51,347 nt of DNA from Streptomyces sp. Ru73 (GTDB lineage: Bacteria > Actinomycetota > Actinomycetes > Streptomycetales > Streptomycetaceae): positions 1 through 51,347 of the forward strand of contig NZ_PQSQ01000060.1 in the NCBI RefSeq assembly GCF_002920575.1, written 5' to 3'. Position numbers and translations under genes: made by a program. Below, in pieces: positions 42,343 through 51,064 of this stretch; position 1 is the stretch's first letter; each line of letters begins with the position of its first letter. The notes beneath the pieces are model-generated. The model worked only from the letters and a program-made list of their open reading frames with translations. It did not search any database and was not told the DNA's origin.

Positions 42343-42993
42343 TCAGTAGCCGACGGTGAAGCGCTCGCCGATGTGGCGGGGCTGCTCGACCTCGTCGAGG
42401 AGGGCGACCGCGTAGTCCTCGGCGGAGATCCGGCTGCTGCCGTCCGCCGCGGTGACCAGCTCGTCGGTGGCGGTGCGGTAGCTGCCGGTACGGGCGCCGG
42501 GCTCGATCGAGGCCGCGGGGCTGAGGTTGGTCCAGCGCACGTCGGTGACGGTGCGGTAGAAGTCCAGCGCGTCGCCGTGCGCGTGCATGATCTGCAGCAG
42601 GAACTCCGGCAGCCCCTCGGCGTCCCAGACCTGCTTGCCGTCGGGCGTGCGCAGCGAGCCGGCGCCGCCGACCGCGATCAGCCGCGGCGCGTCGGCACCC
42701 AGCTGCCGCAGCCCGGCCACCAGCGACTTGGCGGAGGGCTCGATGGTGGCGAGGTGGCCCGGGCCGTCGCCGCCGCCGACCGCGCTGACCACCACGTCCT
42801 GGCCCTGCGCCACCGCGGTGACGGAGGCGGGATCCAGCACGTCACCGGTGGTCACGGTGAGCTTCGGGTGGGACCTGGTGAGCTTCGCGGGGTCCCGGAC
42901 GACCGCGGTGACCTCGTGGCCGCGCTCCAGCGCCTCGTCGAGGACGCGGCTGCCGATGGTGCCGTTGGCACCGAAGAGGGCGATCTTGGACAT
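42343..42993 (-). CDS. NAD(P)H-binding atypical SDR oxidoreductase
   Basis: The protein has 216 residues; ATG 42993 follows AGGAG. The N-terminus has the Rossmann motif KIALFGANGTIGSRVLDEAL (GxxGxxG), typical of NmrA/NAD(P)H-binding atypical short-chain dehydrogenases. VRDPAK after strand 2, DVVVSAVGGG, RLIAVGGAGSL and WTNLSPAASIEPGARTG complete the fold. There is no clear YxxxK, so it may be a sensor or isomerase-like member. It is divergent from an AraC-family gene 101 bases away, which probably regulates it in response to a small electrophile or quinone. The reaction cannot be predicted further. Confidence 0.85.
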   Translation of the reverse strand: MSKIALFGANGTIGSRVLDEALERGHEVTAVVRDPAKLTRSHPKLTVTTGDVLDPASVTAVAQGQDVVVSAVGGGDGPGHLATIEPSAKSLVAGLRQLGADAPRLIAVGGAGSLRTPDGKQVWDAEGLPEFLLQIMHAHGDALDFYRTVTDVRWTNLSPAASIEPGARTGSYRTATDELVTAADGSSRISAEDYAVALLDEVEQPRHIGERFTVGY

Positions 42994-43094
42994 GGGGGGC
43001 TCCTACTCATTGTCGTTTTCTGCCATTGGCCGCACGGCCTTCTTCTACGCTAGAGGGGAGAACAGGGGGCACCGGGGTAGGCGCGGGACGAGCG

Positions 43095-43985
43095 ATGGTG
43101 GAAATGCGACACGAACAGATCCCGGAGGTGCCGTTCACGGCGCCGGCCGGGCGGCCCGCCGGCGTGGAGGTGCTGACGCTCGCCGAGCTGCGCGCGCGGG
43201 CCGACGTCTGCGCGCTGGCCGTCCCGCACCGCCCCGGCTTCCACCACCTCCTCGCGCTCGACGAAGGGCGCCTCGCGCACACCGTCGACTTCCGCGGGTA
43301 CGAGCTGGCGCCCGGCGACTGGCTGTGGGTACGGCCCGGGCAGGTGCAGCACTTCGGCGACCTGTCCGCAGCCGAGGGCGTCCTCGTGCTCTTCGAGTCC
43401 GGCTTCGTGGACCCGGCGACGGCCACGGCGGCCCGGCTGGACGACTGGTACGGCCCGGCCGTCCGCCGTCCCGAGGAGGCCGCCGGGGAGGCCGCGCGGG
43501 CGGCCCTCGCCCAGCTGCATCGCGAGTTCGGCGCGCGGGCCGGACTGCCGCTGGAGGCACACCTGGACGTCCTGCGGCACCTGCTCTCGGTGCTGGTGCT
43601 GCGCGCCGCGCACCTGGTGCGGGACCCGGCGGACGCCGCGGGCGACTGCGCCGCGACGGCCACGTTCCTGCGCTTCCGGGACGCCGTCGAGCGGGACTTC
43701 GCGGCGAGCCGCCGGGTCGCCGACTACGCCAGGGCGCTCGGCTACTCGCCCCGTACGCTCTCCCGCGCGACGGAGGCCGCCGCCGGGATCGGGGCGAAGG
43801 AGTTCATCGACCGCCGGGTCGTGCTGGAGGCCAAGCGGCTGCTGGCGCACGGCGACCTGCCGGCCGCCCGGATCGCCCGCCGGCTCGGCTTCGAGGACGC
43901 GACGAACTTCAGCAAGTACTTCCTGCACCGGACGGGCAGCACGCCGATCGCCTTCCGTGCGGGCGTACGCGGCGGCGCGGCGTGA
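43095..43985 (+). CDS. AraC-family transcriptional regulator
   Basis: From ATG 43095 (with GGGACGAG upstream) the protein has 296 residues; ATG 43104 is a possible alternative. The N-terminal ~150 residues form a cupin-like sensing domain (FHHLLALDEGRLAHTVDFRGYEL, GDWLWVRPGQVQHFG). The C-terminal AraC DNA-binding region holds two helix-turn-helices: RRVADYARALGYSPRTLSRATE and AARIARRLGFEDATNFSKYFLHRTGSTP, the latter being the family signature. Divergent to the NAD(P)H-binding oxidoreductase, it probably activates or represses that gene. Ligand unknown. It converges with the LacI gene 36 bases later. Confidence 0.86.
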   Translation: MVEMRHEQIPEVPFTAPAGRPAGVEVLTLAELRARADVCALAVPHRPGFHHLLALDEGRLAHTVDFRGYELAPGDWLWVRPGQVQHFGDLSAAEGVLVLFESGFVDPATATAARLDDWYGPAVRRPEEAAGEAARAALAQLHREFGARAGLPLEAHLDVLRHLLSVLVLRAAHLVRDPADAAGDCAATATFLRFRDAVERDFAASRRVADYARALGYSPRTLSRATEAAAGIGAKEFIDRRVVLEAKRLLAHGDLPAARIARRLGFEDATNFSKYFLHRTGSTPIAFRAGVRGGAA

Positions 43986-44021
43986 CCGTACGCGGGGCGG
44001 CGGGGCCGGGCAGGACGGCGG

Positions 44022-45059
44022 TCACGAGGACTCCCGCACCACCAGTTCCGTCGGCAGCACGAGCTGCGGGCGCTCCCGGGAGCGTTCGCCCAGCTCGTCG
44101 ACCAGTACCCGGGCCATCGCCCGGCCCATCTCCTCGATCGGCTGCCGCACGCTGGTCAGCGGCGGGCACAGGTGGCGGGCCACGGCCGAGTCGTCGAAGC
44201 CGACCAGCGCCACGTCCGCCGGCACCCGCCGCCCGCGCTCCCGCAGCACCGCCAGCGCCCCGGCCGCCATCACGTCCGAGGCCGCGAAGACCGCGTCCAC
44301 GTCGGGGCGGCGGTCCAGCAGCGCGGCGGCAGCGCGCCGCCCGCCCTCCTCGGTGAAGTCCGCCGGGACGATCAGCGCCTCGTCCGGGCCGTGCCCGGCG
44401 TCGGCCAGCGCCTCCCGGTAGCCGGTCAGCCGGCACTGCGCGGCGTACATGTCCGGCGGCCCGGTGATCGTGGCGATCACCCGCCGGCCGCGTTCCAGGA
44501 GGTGCCGGACGGCGGCCCGCGCCCCGCCGGCGTTGTCGGAGTCCACGTACGGCACGGTCTCGCGGGCCGAGCGGCGGCCGCTGAGCACCGCGGGCAGCTC
44601 CAGCCGGGACAGCAGGTCCGGCAGCGGGTCGTCCTGGTGCACGGAGACCAGCAGCACGCCGTCCACGCGGTGCGCGGCGAGGTACTGGCCCAGCCGCTCC
44701 CGCTCCTTCGGCGTACGCACCAGGATCAGCAGCAGCTGCAGGTCGGTGTCGGCTAGCCCGGCGCCGACCCCGCGGACGATGCCGGAGAAGTACGGCTCGG
44801 CGAAGAGCCGGGTCTCGGGCTCCGGGATGACCAGCGCGACCGCGTCGGTCCGGTCGGCGGCCAGCGCGCGGGCCGCGCCGTGCGGCACGTACCCCAGCTC
44901 GGCGATGGCGCGCTCGACCGCGGCCCGGGTGCGGGGGCTCACCCGTGGCGAGCCGTTCACCACCCGGGACACGGTGCCCCGGCCGACGCCCGCGCGCGCC
45001 GCCACCTCCTCGAGCGTGGGGCGTCCGCCGCGCCGACCACCGCGCCCTGCCGCTGCCAT
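44022..45059 (-). CDS. LacI-family transcriptional regulator
   Basis: The protein has 345 residues; ATG 45059 follows GGAGG. After an Arg/Gly tail the LacI helix-turn-helix and hinge read GGRPTLEEVAARAGVGRGTVS, RVVNGSPRVSPRTRAAVERA and ELGYVPHGAARALA. The periplasmic-binding-type sensor domain follows with LVIPEPETRLFAEPYF, GVLLVSVHQDDP and ends with LVGFDDSAVARHLCPPLTSVRQPIEEMG. Ligands are usually sugars. It is next to a chitinase, but a 192-base gap with a terminator separates them, so a direct link is not certain. In S. coelicolor a LacI gene also lies in this vicinity. Confidence 0.9.
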   Translation of the reverse strand: MAAAGRGGRRGGRPTLEEVAARAGVGRGTVSRVVNGSPRVSPRTRAAVERAIAELGYVPHGAARALAADRTDAVALVIPEPETRLFAEPYFSGIVRGVGAGLADTDLQLLLILVRTPKERERLGQYLAAHRVDGVLLVSVHQDDPLPDLLSRLELPAVLSGRRSARETVPYVDSDNAGGARAAVRHLLERGRRVIATITGPPDMYAAQCRLTGYREALADAGHGPDEALIVPADFTEEGGRRAAAALLDRRPDVDAVFAASDVMAAGALAVLRERGRRVPADVALVGFDDSAVARHLCPPLTSVRQPIEEMGRAMARVLVDELGERSRERPQLVLPTELVVRESS

Positions 45060-45165
45060 GGCTGCCTCCGGACTCCCGGCGTCGAATGTTTCCCGCCATT
45101 ACACAGCGGAACGCGACGCAACGGCGGAAAGCGGCACCGGATCGGTGCGGCACGGCGCAAGCGGA

Positions 45166-45211
45166 AGCGGGGCGCAGCGGCCGTGGGGGTGGGAATCCGC
45201 TGCGCCCCGCT
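45166..45211 (-). terminator. Terminator of the chitinase gene
   Basis: AGCGGGGCGCAGCGG (45166-45180) and its exact complement 45197-45211 form a 15-bp stem with a 16-base loop, about 40 bases past the stop of the leftward chitinase gene. G-rich sequence continues to 45240. Confidence 0.75.
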
Positions 45212-45251
45212 GGTGGGGGGTGGTGTGGGGGGAGGGGGAAATGGCCGGTGC

Positions 45252-46304
45252 TCAGCCCTGGTAGGCGCCCAGGGCCTTGGTGAAGTCCAGCGGCTGCTGG
45301 TCGATGGAGCTGCAGGTCGGCTGGGCCGTGCCGGACGAGCCGCCGTCGCAGGGCTTGTCGCGGGTGGCGGACCACATGGACAGCCAGGCGAGGTGCTTGG
45401 TGGCCGCGAAGTCCGCCAGCTCCTTGGCGTCGTCGCGCGTGAAGGTCTCGGTCGCCACGTCGTTGACGCCGATCATCGGGGTCACCGCGACGGTCTTCCA
45501 GGCGTCCGTGTCGTCCAGCCCGAGCGCGTCCTTCACCTGCTTCTGGGTGGCGGTGGCCGCCTGGATCGCGTACTCGCCCATGTCACCGCCGTAGGAGGCG
45601 CCGTAGTCCATCGCCATGATGTTGACGGCGGACACCTCGACGCCGTTCTTCTCGGCGTCGGCCAGGAGGTTCACGCCGTCCTGGGTGAGGCCCTCGGGCA
45701 TGACGGGCAGGGTGAAGGACACGTCCAGGTCCGGGTGGTCCTTCTGGAGCTTCGCGATGGCCTGGGCGCGGCGGGTGTTGGCCGCGGTGTCGGGCAGCGC
45801 GCCGCCCTCGATGTCGAAGTCGGCCTTCTTGAGGTCGAAGGCGTCGATCACCTTGCCGTACGCGGCGGCCAGTTCGTCGGCCGTCTTGCAGGCGAGGCCC
45901 AGCTCCGAGCCGGCGGCGCCGCCGAACGAGACGCGTACGTCGCCGCCCTGCGCGCGCAGCTTCGGTATCTGCTGCGCGACCGGGTCGCCGTCCAGGGCGC
46001 CGCTGCCGCCCCACTTGGGGTCGCAGCCGCCGCCGGAGGTGATGAAGGCGAGGTTGTACGTCTGCACACCGGTCTTCTCCGCCGTGCCGACGATGTCGTA
46101 GGCGGGGCTGAGCGAGGTGTCGACGTACGGGGCGAACGCACCGCCCGCAGCGGCCCGTTCGGCCGGCGCCGCCTTGGTGGCCTGGGCCGCGCCGGCGACG
46201 GCGAACCCGCCGCCGGCCGCGACCGCGGCAGCCACCACGGCACCGGTCAGCCTGGCCTTGCCGCTCATCCGCCGGCGGTGGGCCCGGGAGCGCGAGGAAA
46301 CCAT
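45252..46304 (-). CDS. Secreted chitinase-like glycoside hydrolase (GH18)
   Basis: ATG 46304, with AGGTCGAG upstream, gives 350 residues; ATG 46268 would shorten the signal peptide region by 12. The signal peptide has an Arg-rich start (HRRRMSGKARL) then a long Ala/Gly hydrophobic core ending near AGAAQA. The catalytic domain is a compact GH18 barrel: FAPYVDTSLSPAYDIVGTAE, VRVSFGGAAGSELGLACKT (SxGG-type), the catalytic DxxDxDxE-like motif KKADFDIEGG and later AMDYGASYGG. No chitin-binding domain is attached. Substrate is chitin or related beta-1,4-GlcNAc polymers; an endo-GlcNAcase role is possible. It lies 193 bases downstream of the sensor-kinase gene's end. Confidence 0.83.
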   Translation of the reverse strand: MVSSRSRAHRRRMSGKARLTGAVVAAAVAAGGGFAVAGAAQATKAAPAERAAAGGAFAPYVDTSLSPAYDIVGTAEKTGVQTYNLAFITSGGGCDPKWGGSGALDGDPVAQQIPKLRAQGGDVRVSFGGAAGSELGLACKTADELAAAYGKVIDAFDLKKADFDIEGGALPDTAANTRRAQAIAKLQKDHPDLDVSFTLPVMPEGLTQDGVNLLADAEKNGVEVSAVNIMAMDYGASYGGDMGEYAIQAATATQKQVKDALGLDDTDAWKTVAVTPMIGVNDVATETFTRDDAKELADFAATKHLAWLSMWSATRDKPCDGGSSGTAQPTCSSIDQQPLDFTKALGAYQG

Positions 46305-46497
46305 CTCGACCTGCCTGTCTGTCAGTTCGTGGGGGGGGTCCGGTGCACCGGAGCCCGTGGGGGAGGCATCCGGTGCGCCCCGCACGCTAGCGCCAGCGAA
46401 ACGGACAAACGGCAGGTAAGGGCCATGGTCGCCGCTCCTTATGGCGCGCTTAAGGTGCCCGAAGGGACCGGTTAAGCGGAGCGGCCGGGCGGGGCGG

Positions 46498-47910
46498 TCA
46501 GCGGGGCCGGGGGACCCTCTTGCGGAGGGCCCGGCGGCGCAGCCGGCCCAGCCGGCGGCGGGCCCGGTGGCGGCGCCCCGTACCCGGACGCCGCCGGCCG
46601 TCCAGGGCGAGCCAGACGCGTACCTCGGTGCCGCCCAGGACCGAGCGGCCGATGCGGACGTCGCCGCCGGTGGACTCCGCGAGGCGGCGGACGATGTCCA
46701 GGCCGAGCCCGGTCGAGCCGTCACCGCCGTCCCCGTGGCCGCGCCGCAGGGCCTCGGCCGGGTCGGCGATGCCCGGCCCCGCGTCCGACACCAGCACGAT
46801 CACCGCGTCCTCGGCGTTGTGCACGTCCACGGCGAAGGCGGTGCCCTCGGGCGTGTGCCGGAAGACGTTGCCGAGCAGCGCGTCCAGCGCGGCGGCCAGC
46901 TCGGCGCGCGCGACGGGGACGCGTACGGGACGGTCCGCGCCCGCCACCCGTACCGTGCGCCCCTCGTCCTCCGCGAGCGCCGACCAGAACCCCATCCGCT
47001 CCCGGATGACCTCGGCCGCGTCGCACCCGGCGGCGGCCGCCACCTGCTGCGTCAGCGCCTGCTGTTCGCGCGCGGTCCGGATGATCTGGTCCACCTCGCG
47101 CTCCAGCTGGGCGACGGCCGCCCGCGTGTGCTCGGCGGCAGGCCCCTCGCCGAGCGAGGCCGCGTTCAGCCGCAGCACGGTGAGCGGGGTGCGCAGCCGG
47201 TGCGAGAGGTCGGCGGCCAGCTCCCGCTCGTTGGCGAGCAGCTGGACGACCTGGTCGGCCATGGAGTTGAACGCCACGGCAGCGGACCGCAGTTCCTTGG
47301 GGCCGTCCTCCAGCACGCGCACGCCGAGTTTGCCGTCACCGAGGTCGAGCGCGGCGCCCGCCAGCCGCTCGGCGGGCCGCACCATGCGCGTGCCGAGCCG
47401 GTCGGCGACCGCGACCGAGCCGACGATCAGGGCGGCCCCGACCCCGGCGAGCAGCACCCAGGAGGTCGCGACGCCGTTGGTGACCGCGTCCTCGGGCACG
47501 AAGACCTCGACCACGGCGGTGCCCGAGGCGACCGCGGTGGGCTGGAGCAGCGAGGAACCGCCGCGCACGGTGGCGACGGAGGCCCGGCCGTACCGCGCGG
47601 CCCGCGCGACGTCCGCGGCCTTCGCCCGGCCCGCGCCGATCACCGCGGGCGCGCCGCCCCGGTGCCGCGCCGGTACGTGCACGCCGAGCTGGCCGCCGGG
47701 CCCGGTCTCGGCGCTGGCCACGGCGCGGGTCAGCGCGGCGCGGTCGGTGGTGATCGCGAGGACCGGGCCGATCGCGGCGGCCTGCCGCTCGGCGTTGGCG
47801 AACGCGCGGTCCCTGGCCAGCTCCTTCACGACCAGGCCGAGCGGGACGGCGAACGCGATCACCACCATGGCCGTGACGGCGAGGGCGACCTTGACCAGCG
47901 CCCATCTCAC
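46498..47910 (-). CDS. Two-component sensor histidine kinase
   Basis: The protein has 470 residues; GTG 47910 follows GGGAGC and lies 52 bases downstream of the response-regulator stop. The first membrane helix is at residues 5-28 (VKVALAVTAMVVIAFAVPLGLV), the extracytoplasmic sensor loop extends to about 150, and the second helix (WVLLAGVGAALIVGSVAVA) leads to a HAMP domain. The phospho-accepting His is in ELAADLSHRLRTPLTVL. The ATPase region has an N-box (ALLGNVFRHTPEGT), DAGPGIAD and GSTGLGLDIVRRLAE. The tail is very Arg-rich (RRPGTGRRHRARRRLGRLRR). It pairs with the response regulator just upstream in the operon. Signal unknown. Confidence 0.9.
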   Translation of the reverse strand: MRWALVKVALAVTAMVVIAFAVPLGLVVKELARDRAFANAERQAAAIGPVLAITTDRAALTRAVASAETGPGGQLGVHVPARHRGGAPAVIGAGRAKAADVARAARYGRASVATVRGGSSLLQPTAVASGTAVVEVFVPEDAVTNGVATSWVLLAGVGAALIVGSVAVADRLGTRMVRPAERLAGAALDLGDGKLGVRVLEDGPKELRSAAVAFNSMADQVVQLLANERELAADLSHRLRTPLTVLRLNAASLGEGPAAEHTRAAVAQLEREVDQIIRTAREQQALTQQVAAAAGCDAAEVIRERMGFWSALAEDEGRTVRVAGADRPVRVPVARAELAAALDALLGNVFRHTPEGTAFAVDVHNAEDAVIVLVSDAGPGIADPAEALRRGHGDGGDGSTGLGLDIVRRLAESTGGDVRIGRSVLGGTEVRVWLALDGRRRPGTGRRHRARRRLGRLRRRALRKRVPRPR

Positions 47911-47962
47911 GCGGCCGCTCCCCTGCTCGCCGCCGGCCGCCCGGTGCTTCTTCGGGAGGTGT

Positions 47963-48652
47963 TCACTGCGGCGGCTCCAGCTTCACGCCGACGCCGCGCA
48001 GGGTGTGCAGGTAGCGGGGGCTGGCCGCGGTCTCACCGAGCTTGCGGCGCAGCCAGGACAGGTGCACGTCGATGGTCTGGTCGTCGCCGTACGACTGCTG
48101 CCACACCTCGGCGAGGAGTTCCTTGCGGGCCACCACGACGCCGGGCCGCCCGGCCAGGAAGGCCAGCAGGTCGAACTCGCGGCGGGTCAGGTCCAGCGGC
48201 CTGCCGTCCAGTTCGGCCTGGCGGCGCAGCGGGTCGACGGTCAGACCGCCGACCTGGAGGACCCGGGAGGGCGGCGGTCCGCCGCCGGGGCCCTGGGCGC
48301 GGCGCAGGACGGCGGCCATCCGCGCGGACAGGTGCTCCACGGAGAACGGCTTGGTGAGGTAGTCGTCGGCGCCGTCGTTGAGCAGCCGCACGATCTCCGC
48401 CTCGTCGTCGCGCGCGGTGGCGACGATCACCGGGACGTCGGTGATGCCGCGCAGCATCTTCAGCGCCTCACGGCCGTCCAGGTCGGGCAGCCCGAGGTCC
48501 AGGACGACCACGTCGAAGCCGACCTGTGCCACTTCGCGCAGCGCCTCCAGGGCGGTGCCGACGCTGCGCACGGTGTGGGCGGCGTCGGACAGATGCCGGA
48601 TGAGGGCCGAGCGGACGAACTGGTCGTCCTCGACCACGAGCACACGTGCCAT
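47963..48652 (-). CDS. OmpR-type response regulator
   Basis: The protein has 229 residues from ATG 48652, whose ribosome site is weak; a longer in-frame reading (41 residues more) has no coding character. The receiver domain starts ARVLVVEDDQFVRSALIRHL with the acidic pair, the phosphorylated Asp is in VVVLDLGLPDLDG and the conserved Lys in DDYLTKPFSVEHL. The C-terminal winged helix (LDLTRREFDLLAFLAG to YLHTLRGVGVKLEP) is of the OmpR type. It is the first gene of the pair with the histidine kinase 52 bases downstream. Targets are unknown. Confidence 0.92.
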   Translation of the reverse strand: MARVLVVEDDQFVRSALIRHLSDAAHTVRSVGTALEALREVAQVGFDVVVLDLGLPDLDGREALKMLRGITDVPVIVATARDDEAEIVRLLNDGADDYLTKPFSVEHLSARMAAVLRRAQGPGGGPPPSRVLQVGGLTVDPLRRQAELDGRPLDLTRREFDLLAFLAGRPGVVVARKELLAEVWQQSYGDDQTIDVHLSWLRRKLGETAASPRYLHTLRGVGVKLEPPQ

Positions 48653-48806
48653 GGGACGGCACCGTACGCCATTCGGGTGCGCTTCTTGACCGGCCATTGA
48701 CGGCCGCTGTGCGTTCCGTGCGCGGTGCGGCCCGCTCCCGTACGGGTGCCGCCCGCTCGCGCACGACTCCGGCACGGCCTCGTACCCGGTGCGTGCGTGG
48801 GGCAGT

Positions 48807-49382
48807 ATGGCCCGCGTGCGACGAGGACTGGTTCACGCGGCGGCCTGGACGATGGCGACCGGGGCCGCGGTCACGCTGTCGTGGTTCGGCGTGCACACCG
48901 TCGTCTCCGGTACGGCGTACGACCCACCGCGCGCGCTGCCGCTTTCCGACAACGCGCCCGGCGCGCAGTCCGAGTCCGCGAGCGGCGCCGCACCCCGCGC
49001 GTCGTCCACGCACCGTCCCAAGCCCTCCGCCACGCCCTCGCCGTCGCCCACCCGCACGGCCGAGCGGCCCGAGGAGCCGGCCACGCCCCCGCGCAGCCCG
49101 TCGCCGAGCCGCTCCGCCGACGCGCCGGACACCTCGGCGCCGGACGGCGGCTCGGGCACCGTACGGGGCTACCGCACCGTCGGCGGCCGGGTCGTCCTGG
49201 ACCTGCGGGCCACCTACGCCGAGCTGGTGTCGGCGACGCCCGGGCCCGGCTGGCAGATGCAGGTGTGGCGGCAGAACGGCTGGCTCCGGGTCGACTTCAC
49301 CCGCGGCCCCGACCGCGCCTCGGTGATCTGCGCCTGGAACGGCCATCCGCCGGTCGTCACCACGGACGACCACTCCCGGTAG
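48807..49382 (+). CDS. Secreted or membrane-anchored protein of unknown function
   Basis: ATG 48807 gives 191 residues; GTG 48816 is an alternative. A TAT-like -10 sequence immediately before the ATG suggests a leaderless start. The N-terminus carries a helix (LVHAAAWTMATGAAVTLSWFGVHTVV) that acts as signal anchor. A Pro/Ser/Thr/Arg linker (SSTHRPKPSATPSPSPTR and more) then leads to a C-terminal domain of about 70 residues (GYRTVGGRVVLDLRATYAELV, MQVWRQNGWLRVDFTRG, SVICAWNGHPP) that looks like a compact beta fold. I do not know the family, but the design is common in streptomycetes for surface-tethered domains. It is divergent from the response-regulator gene, which might control it. Confidence 0.75.
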   Translation: MARVRRGLVHAAAWTMATGAAVTLSWFGVHTVVSGTAYDPPRALPLSDNAPGAQSESASGAAPRASSTHRPKPSATPSPSPTRTAERPEEPATPPRSPSPSRSADAPDTSAPDGGSGTVRGYRTVGGRVVLDLRATYAELVSATPGPGWQMQVWRQNGWLRVDFTRGPDRASVICAWNGHPPVVTTDDHSR

Positions 49383-49439
49383 CCCGCACCGCGCGGCCGC
49401 TGCTCCTCTGCGGAAGCCGCTCCCGACCGCAGCCGCCCC

Positions 49440-50300
49440 TCAGTCGAACGTGCCCGGCGGCGGCGCGGGCGAGGCGACCGCGGTGGCGTCCGTGACCGGC
49501 GCCGCGCCCCCGGCGAAGTCGCGCAGCCCGCGGCCGTGCTCCACCCGCCCGGACTCCGGGTCGGTCGTGGCCCGCCGGGTCAGCTCGGCGACCGGCAGCG
49601 CGCCGTCCGCCGCGAGCAGCACGGCGTTCCCGAAGCGCTTGCCGCGCAGCACGGGCGGCGCCGCGGTCAGGCACAGCTCCTCGAAGACCCTGCCCACAGT
49701 GGCGATCTGGGAGCGCACGAAGGCCAGCGGCGGACCGTCCGCGAGGTTGGCCGCGTACCAGCCGCCGGGCGCCAGCGCCCGCGCCGCCTCGGCGACGAAC
49801 TCGGTACTGGTCAGATGCGCGGGCGTGCGGGCGCCGCTGAACACATCGGCGATGATCAGATCGGCCCAGCCGTCCGGGACCTTGGCGAGCCCGGCGCGCG
49901 CGTCCCCGCCGCGCACCTTGATCCGCGCCCCGCTCTCCAGCGGCAGGTGCTCCCGTACGAACTGCACGAGCGGCGCGTCGACCTCCACGACCTGCTGGGT
50001 GGAGCGCGGGCGGGTCGCCGCGACGTACCGGGCCAGGGTGAGCGCGCCGCCGCCGAGGTGCAGGACGCGCAGCGGCCTGCCGGCCGGGGCCGCGAGGTCG
50101 GCGACGTGGCCCAGCCGCCGCTGGTAGGGGAAGTCCAGGTACGCCGGGTCGTCGAGGTCCACGAAGGACTGCGGTGCCTCGTCGATCAGCAGCGTCCAGC
50201 CGCGCGCCCGGTCCCGGTCGGGCCGCAGCTCGGCCCGCCCGCCGCTCACCTGCGCCGTCACCGGCTCCCGCGCCGCCCGCGCCCGCCTGTTCCTCGCCAT
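49440..50300 (-). CDS. Spermidine synthase-like methyltransferase-fold protein
   Basis: From ATG 50300 the protein has 286 residues, soluble, with a basic start (MARNRRARAAREP). It resembles the spermidine/spermine synthase family: SFVDLDDPAYLDFPYQRRL, LRVLHLGGGALTLARYVA (SAM-type nucleotide motif), QQVVEVDAPLVQFVREHL and ADLIIADVFSGARTPAHL. Missing are clear aminopropyl-donor signatures such as GGGDG; the loop reads GGGAL and the catalytic Asp region is DVFSG. A polyamine role is therefore uncertain, and it may be a methyltransferase of unknown substrate ('fused MFS/spermidine synthase'-like without the MFS part). The C-terminal ~30 residues are Ala/Pro-rich. Confidence 0.78.
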   Translation of the reverse strand: MARNRRARAAREPVTAQVSGGRAELRPDRDRARGWTLLIDEAPQSFVDLDDPAYLDFPYQRRLGHVADLAAPAGRPLRVLHLGGGALTLARYVAATRPRSTQQVVEVDAPLVQFVREHLPLESGARIKVRGGDARAGLAKVPDGWADLIIADVFSGARTPAHLTSTEFVAEAARALAPGGWYAANLADGPPLAFVRSQIATVGRVFEELCLTAAPPVLRGKRFGNAVLLAADGALPVAELTRRATTDPESGRVEHGRGLRDFAGGAAPVTDATAVASPAPPPGTFD

Positions 50301-50394
50301 CGGGTCAGTATCCCCCGGAAGGATCACGCCGGGCGCGGGCGGCCTCGGGGTGCGGCCGGTGAGCGGTACGCGTGGCGCGGGCCGCCCGGGCGGC

Positions 50395-50829
50395 TCAGCG
50401 GCAGCGGTCGACGGCCTCGATGGTGCGGGCCGCCTCGCCGAGCGCTGCGCGCAGGACGGCGGGATCGGTCGCCGCGGCGAAGGCGCCCTCCGGGGGGACC
50501 AGCCAGCCCGTGCCCGCGACCGGCGGCTCGTCCGCGCCCCGCGGGCCGCCGGCCCGGCCGCCGCCGTACGTCTGCGTGCAGGCGCTGCCGGGCACGTCCC
50601 AGCCGGCGGCCGTGCCCGGGGGCACCAGGAAGCCGAGGGTGTCGCAGGCGCCGTCGTGCAGGACCGGCCCGACGCCGTCCCGCAGCCGGAGGATGTCCAC
50701 CGCCTCCAGGCCCTGCCGGGCCGGCACCGTGACGAGATCGAGGTCACCGGGCGGTGCGCCGGCCACGGTACGGCCCGAGGGCTCCGAAGCGGTCTCCACG
50801 ACACCCTTGTCCACGCCGGCTTCCAGCAC
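50395..50829 (-). CDS. Small conserved Streptomyces protein, possibly a primase/polymerase-like C-terminal remnant
   Basis: GTG 50829 follows AGGAGGAGGGG at ideal spacing and gives 144 residues. ATG 50931 would add 34 residues including a CSRC pair but has no ribosome site. The sequence DLDLVTVPARQGLEAVDILR, GPVLHDGACDTLGFLVPPGTA and WLVPPEGAF resembles the C-terminal half of short Prim-Pol-like proteins found beside HTH regulators in streptomycetes. The catalytic N-terminal half is not present, so DNA polymerase activity is unlikely. A Cys in GSACTQTYGGG is conserved in the copies I recall. It is divergent from the HTH regulator gene 51065, its likely partner. Function unknown. Confidence 0.6.
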   Translation of the reverse strand: MLEAGVDKGVVETASEPSGRTVAGAPPGDLDLVTVPARQGLEAVDILRLRDGVGPVLHDGACDTLGFLVPPGTAAGWDVPGSACTQTYGGGRAGGPRGADEPPVAGTGWLVPPEGAFAAATDPAVLRAALGEAARTIEAVDRCR

Positions 50830-51064
50830 GGGAAACCCCTCCTCCTGACGCGCCGCTCCCTTACACCTGGAGCAACGCGGAAGGCCGTCAACAGCAACGG
50901 CGTCAGAACGCTGTAAAGGATGGCACTTCATGGCGGATGCCGGGTGGGATATCCCTTTTGTAAACAAACTGCCCGTATCGCGGGTGTCCCAGACGGTACG
51001 GTCTTCCCCGCCGTACCGCCCATGGTGCGGCATCGCCGCACGGATGGCATGGAGAGGGTCCGCC
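50830..51064. promoter_or_regulatory. Divergent promoter region with two palindromes
   Basis: This 235-base gap is the lowest-GC stretch at the right edge. It contains the perfect palindrome GGGATATCCC (50946-50955) immediately followed by TTTGTAAACAAA (50957-50968), an inverted repeat of TTTGT with a 2-base centre. Both are candidates for binding by the divergently encoded HTH regulator. No clear -10/-35 pair was identified. Confidence 0.45.
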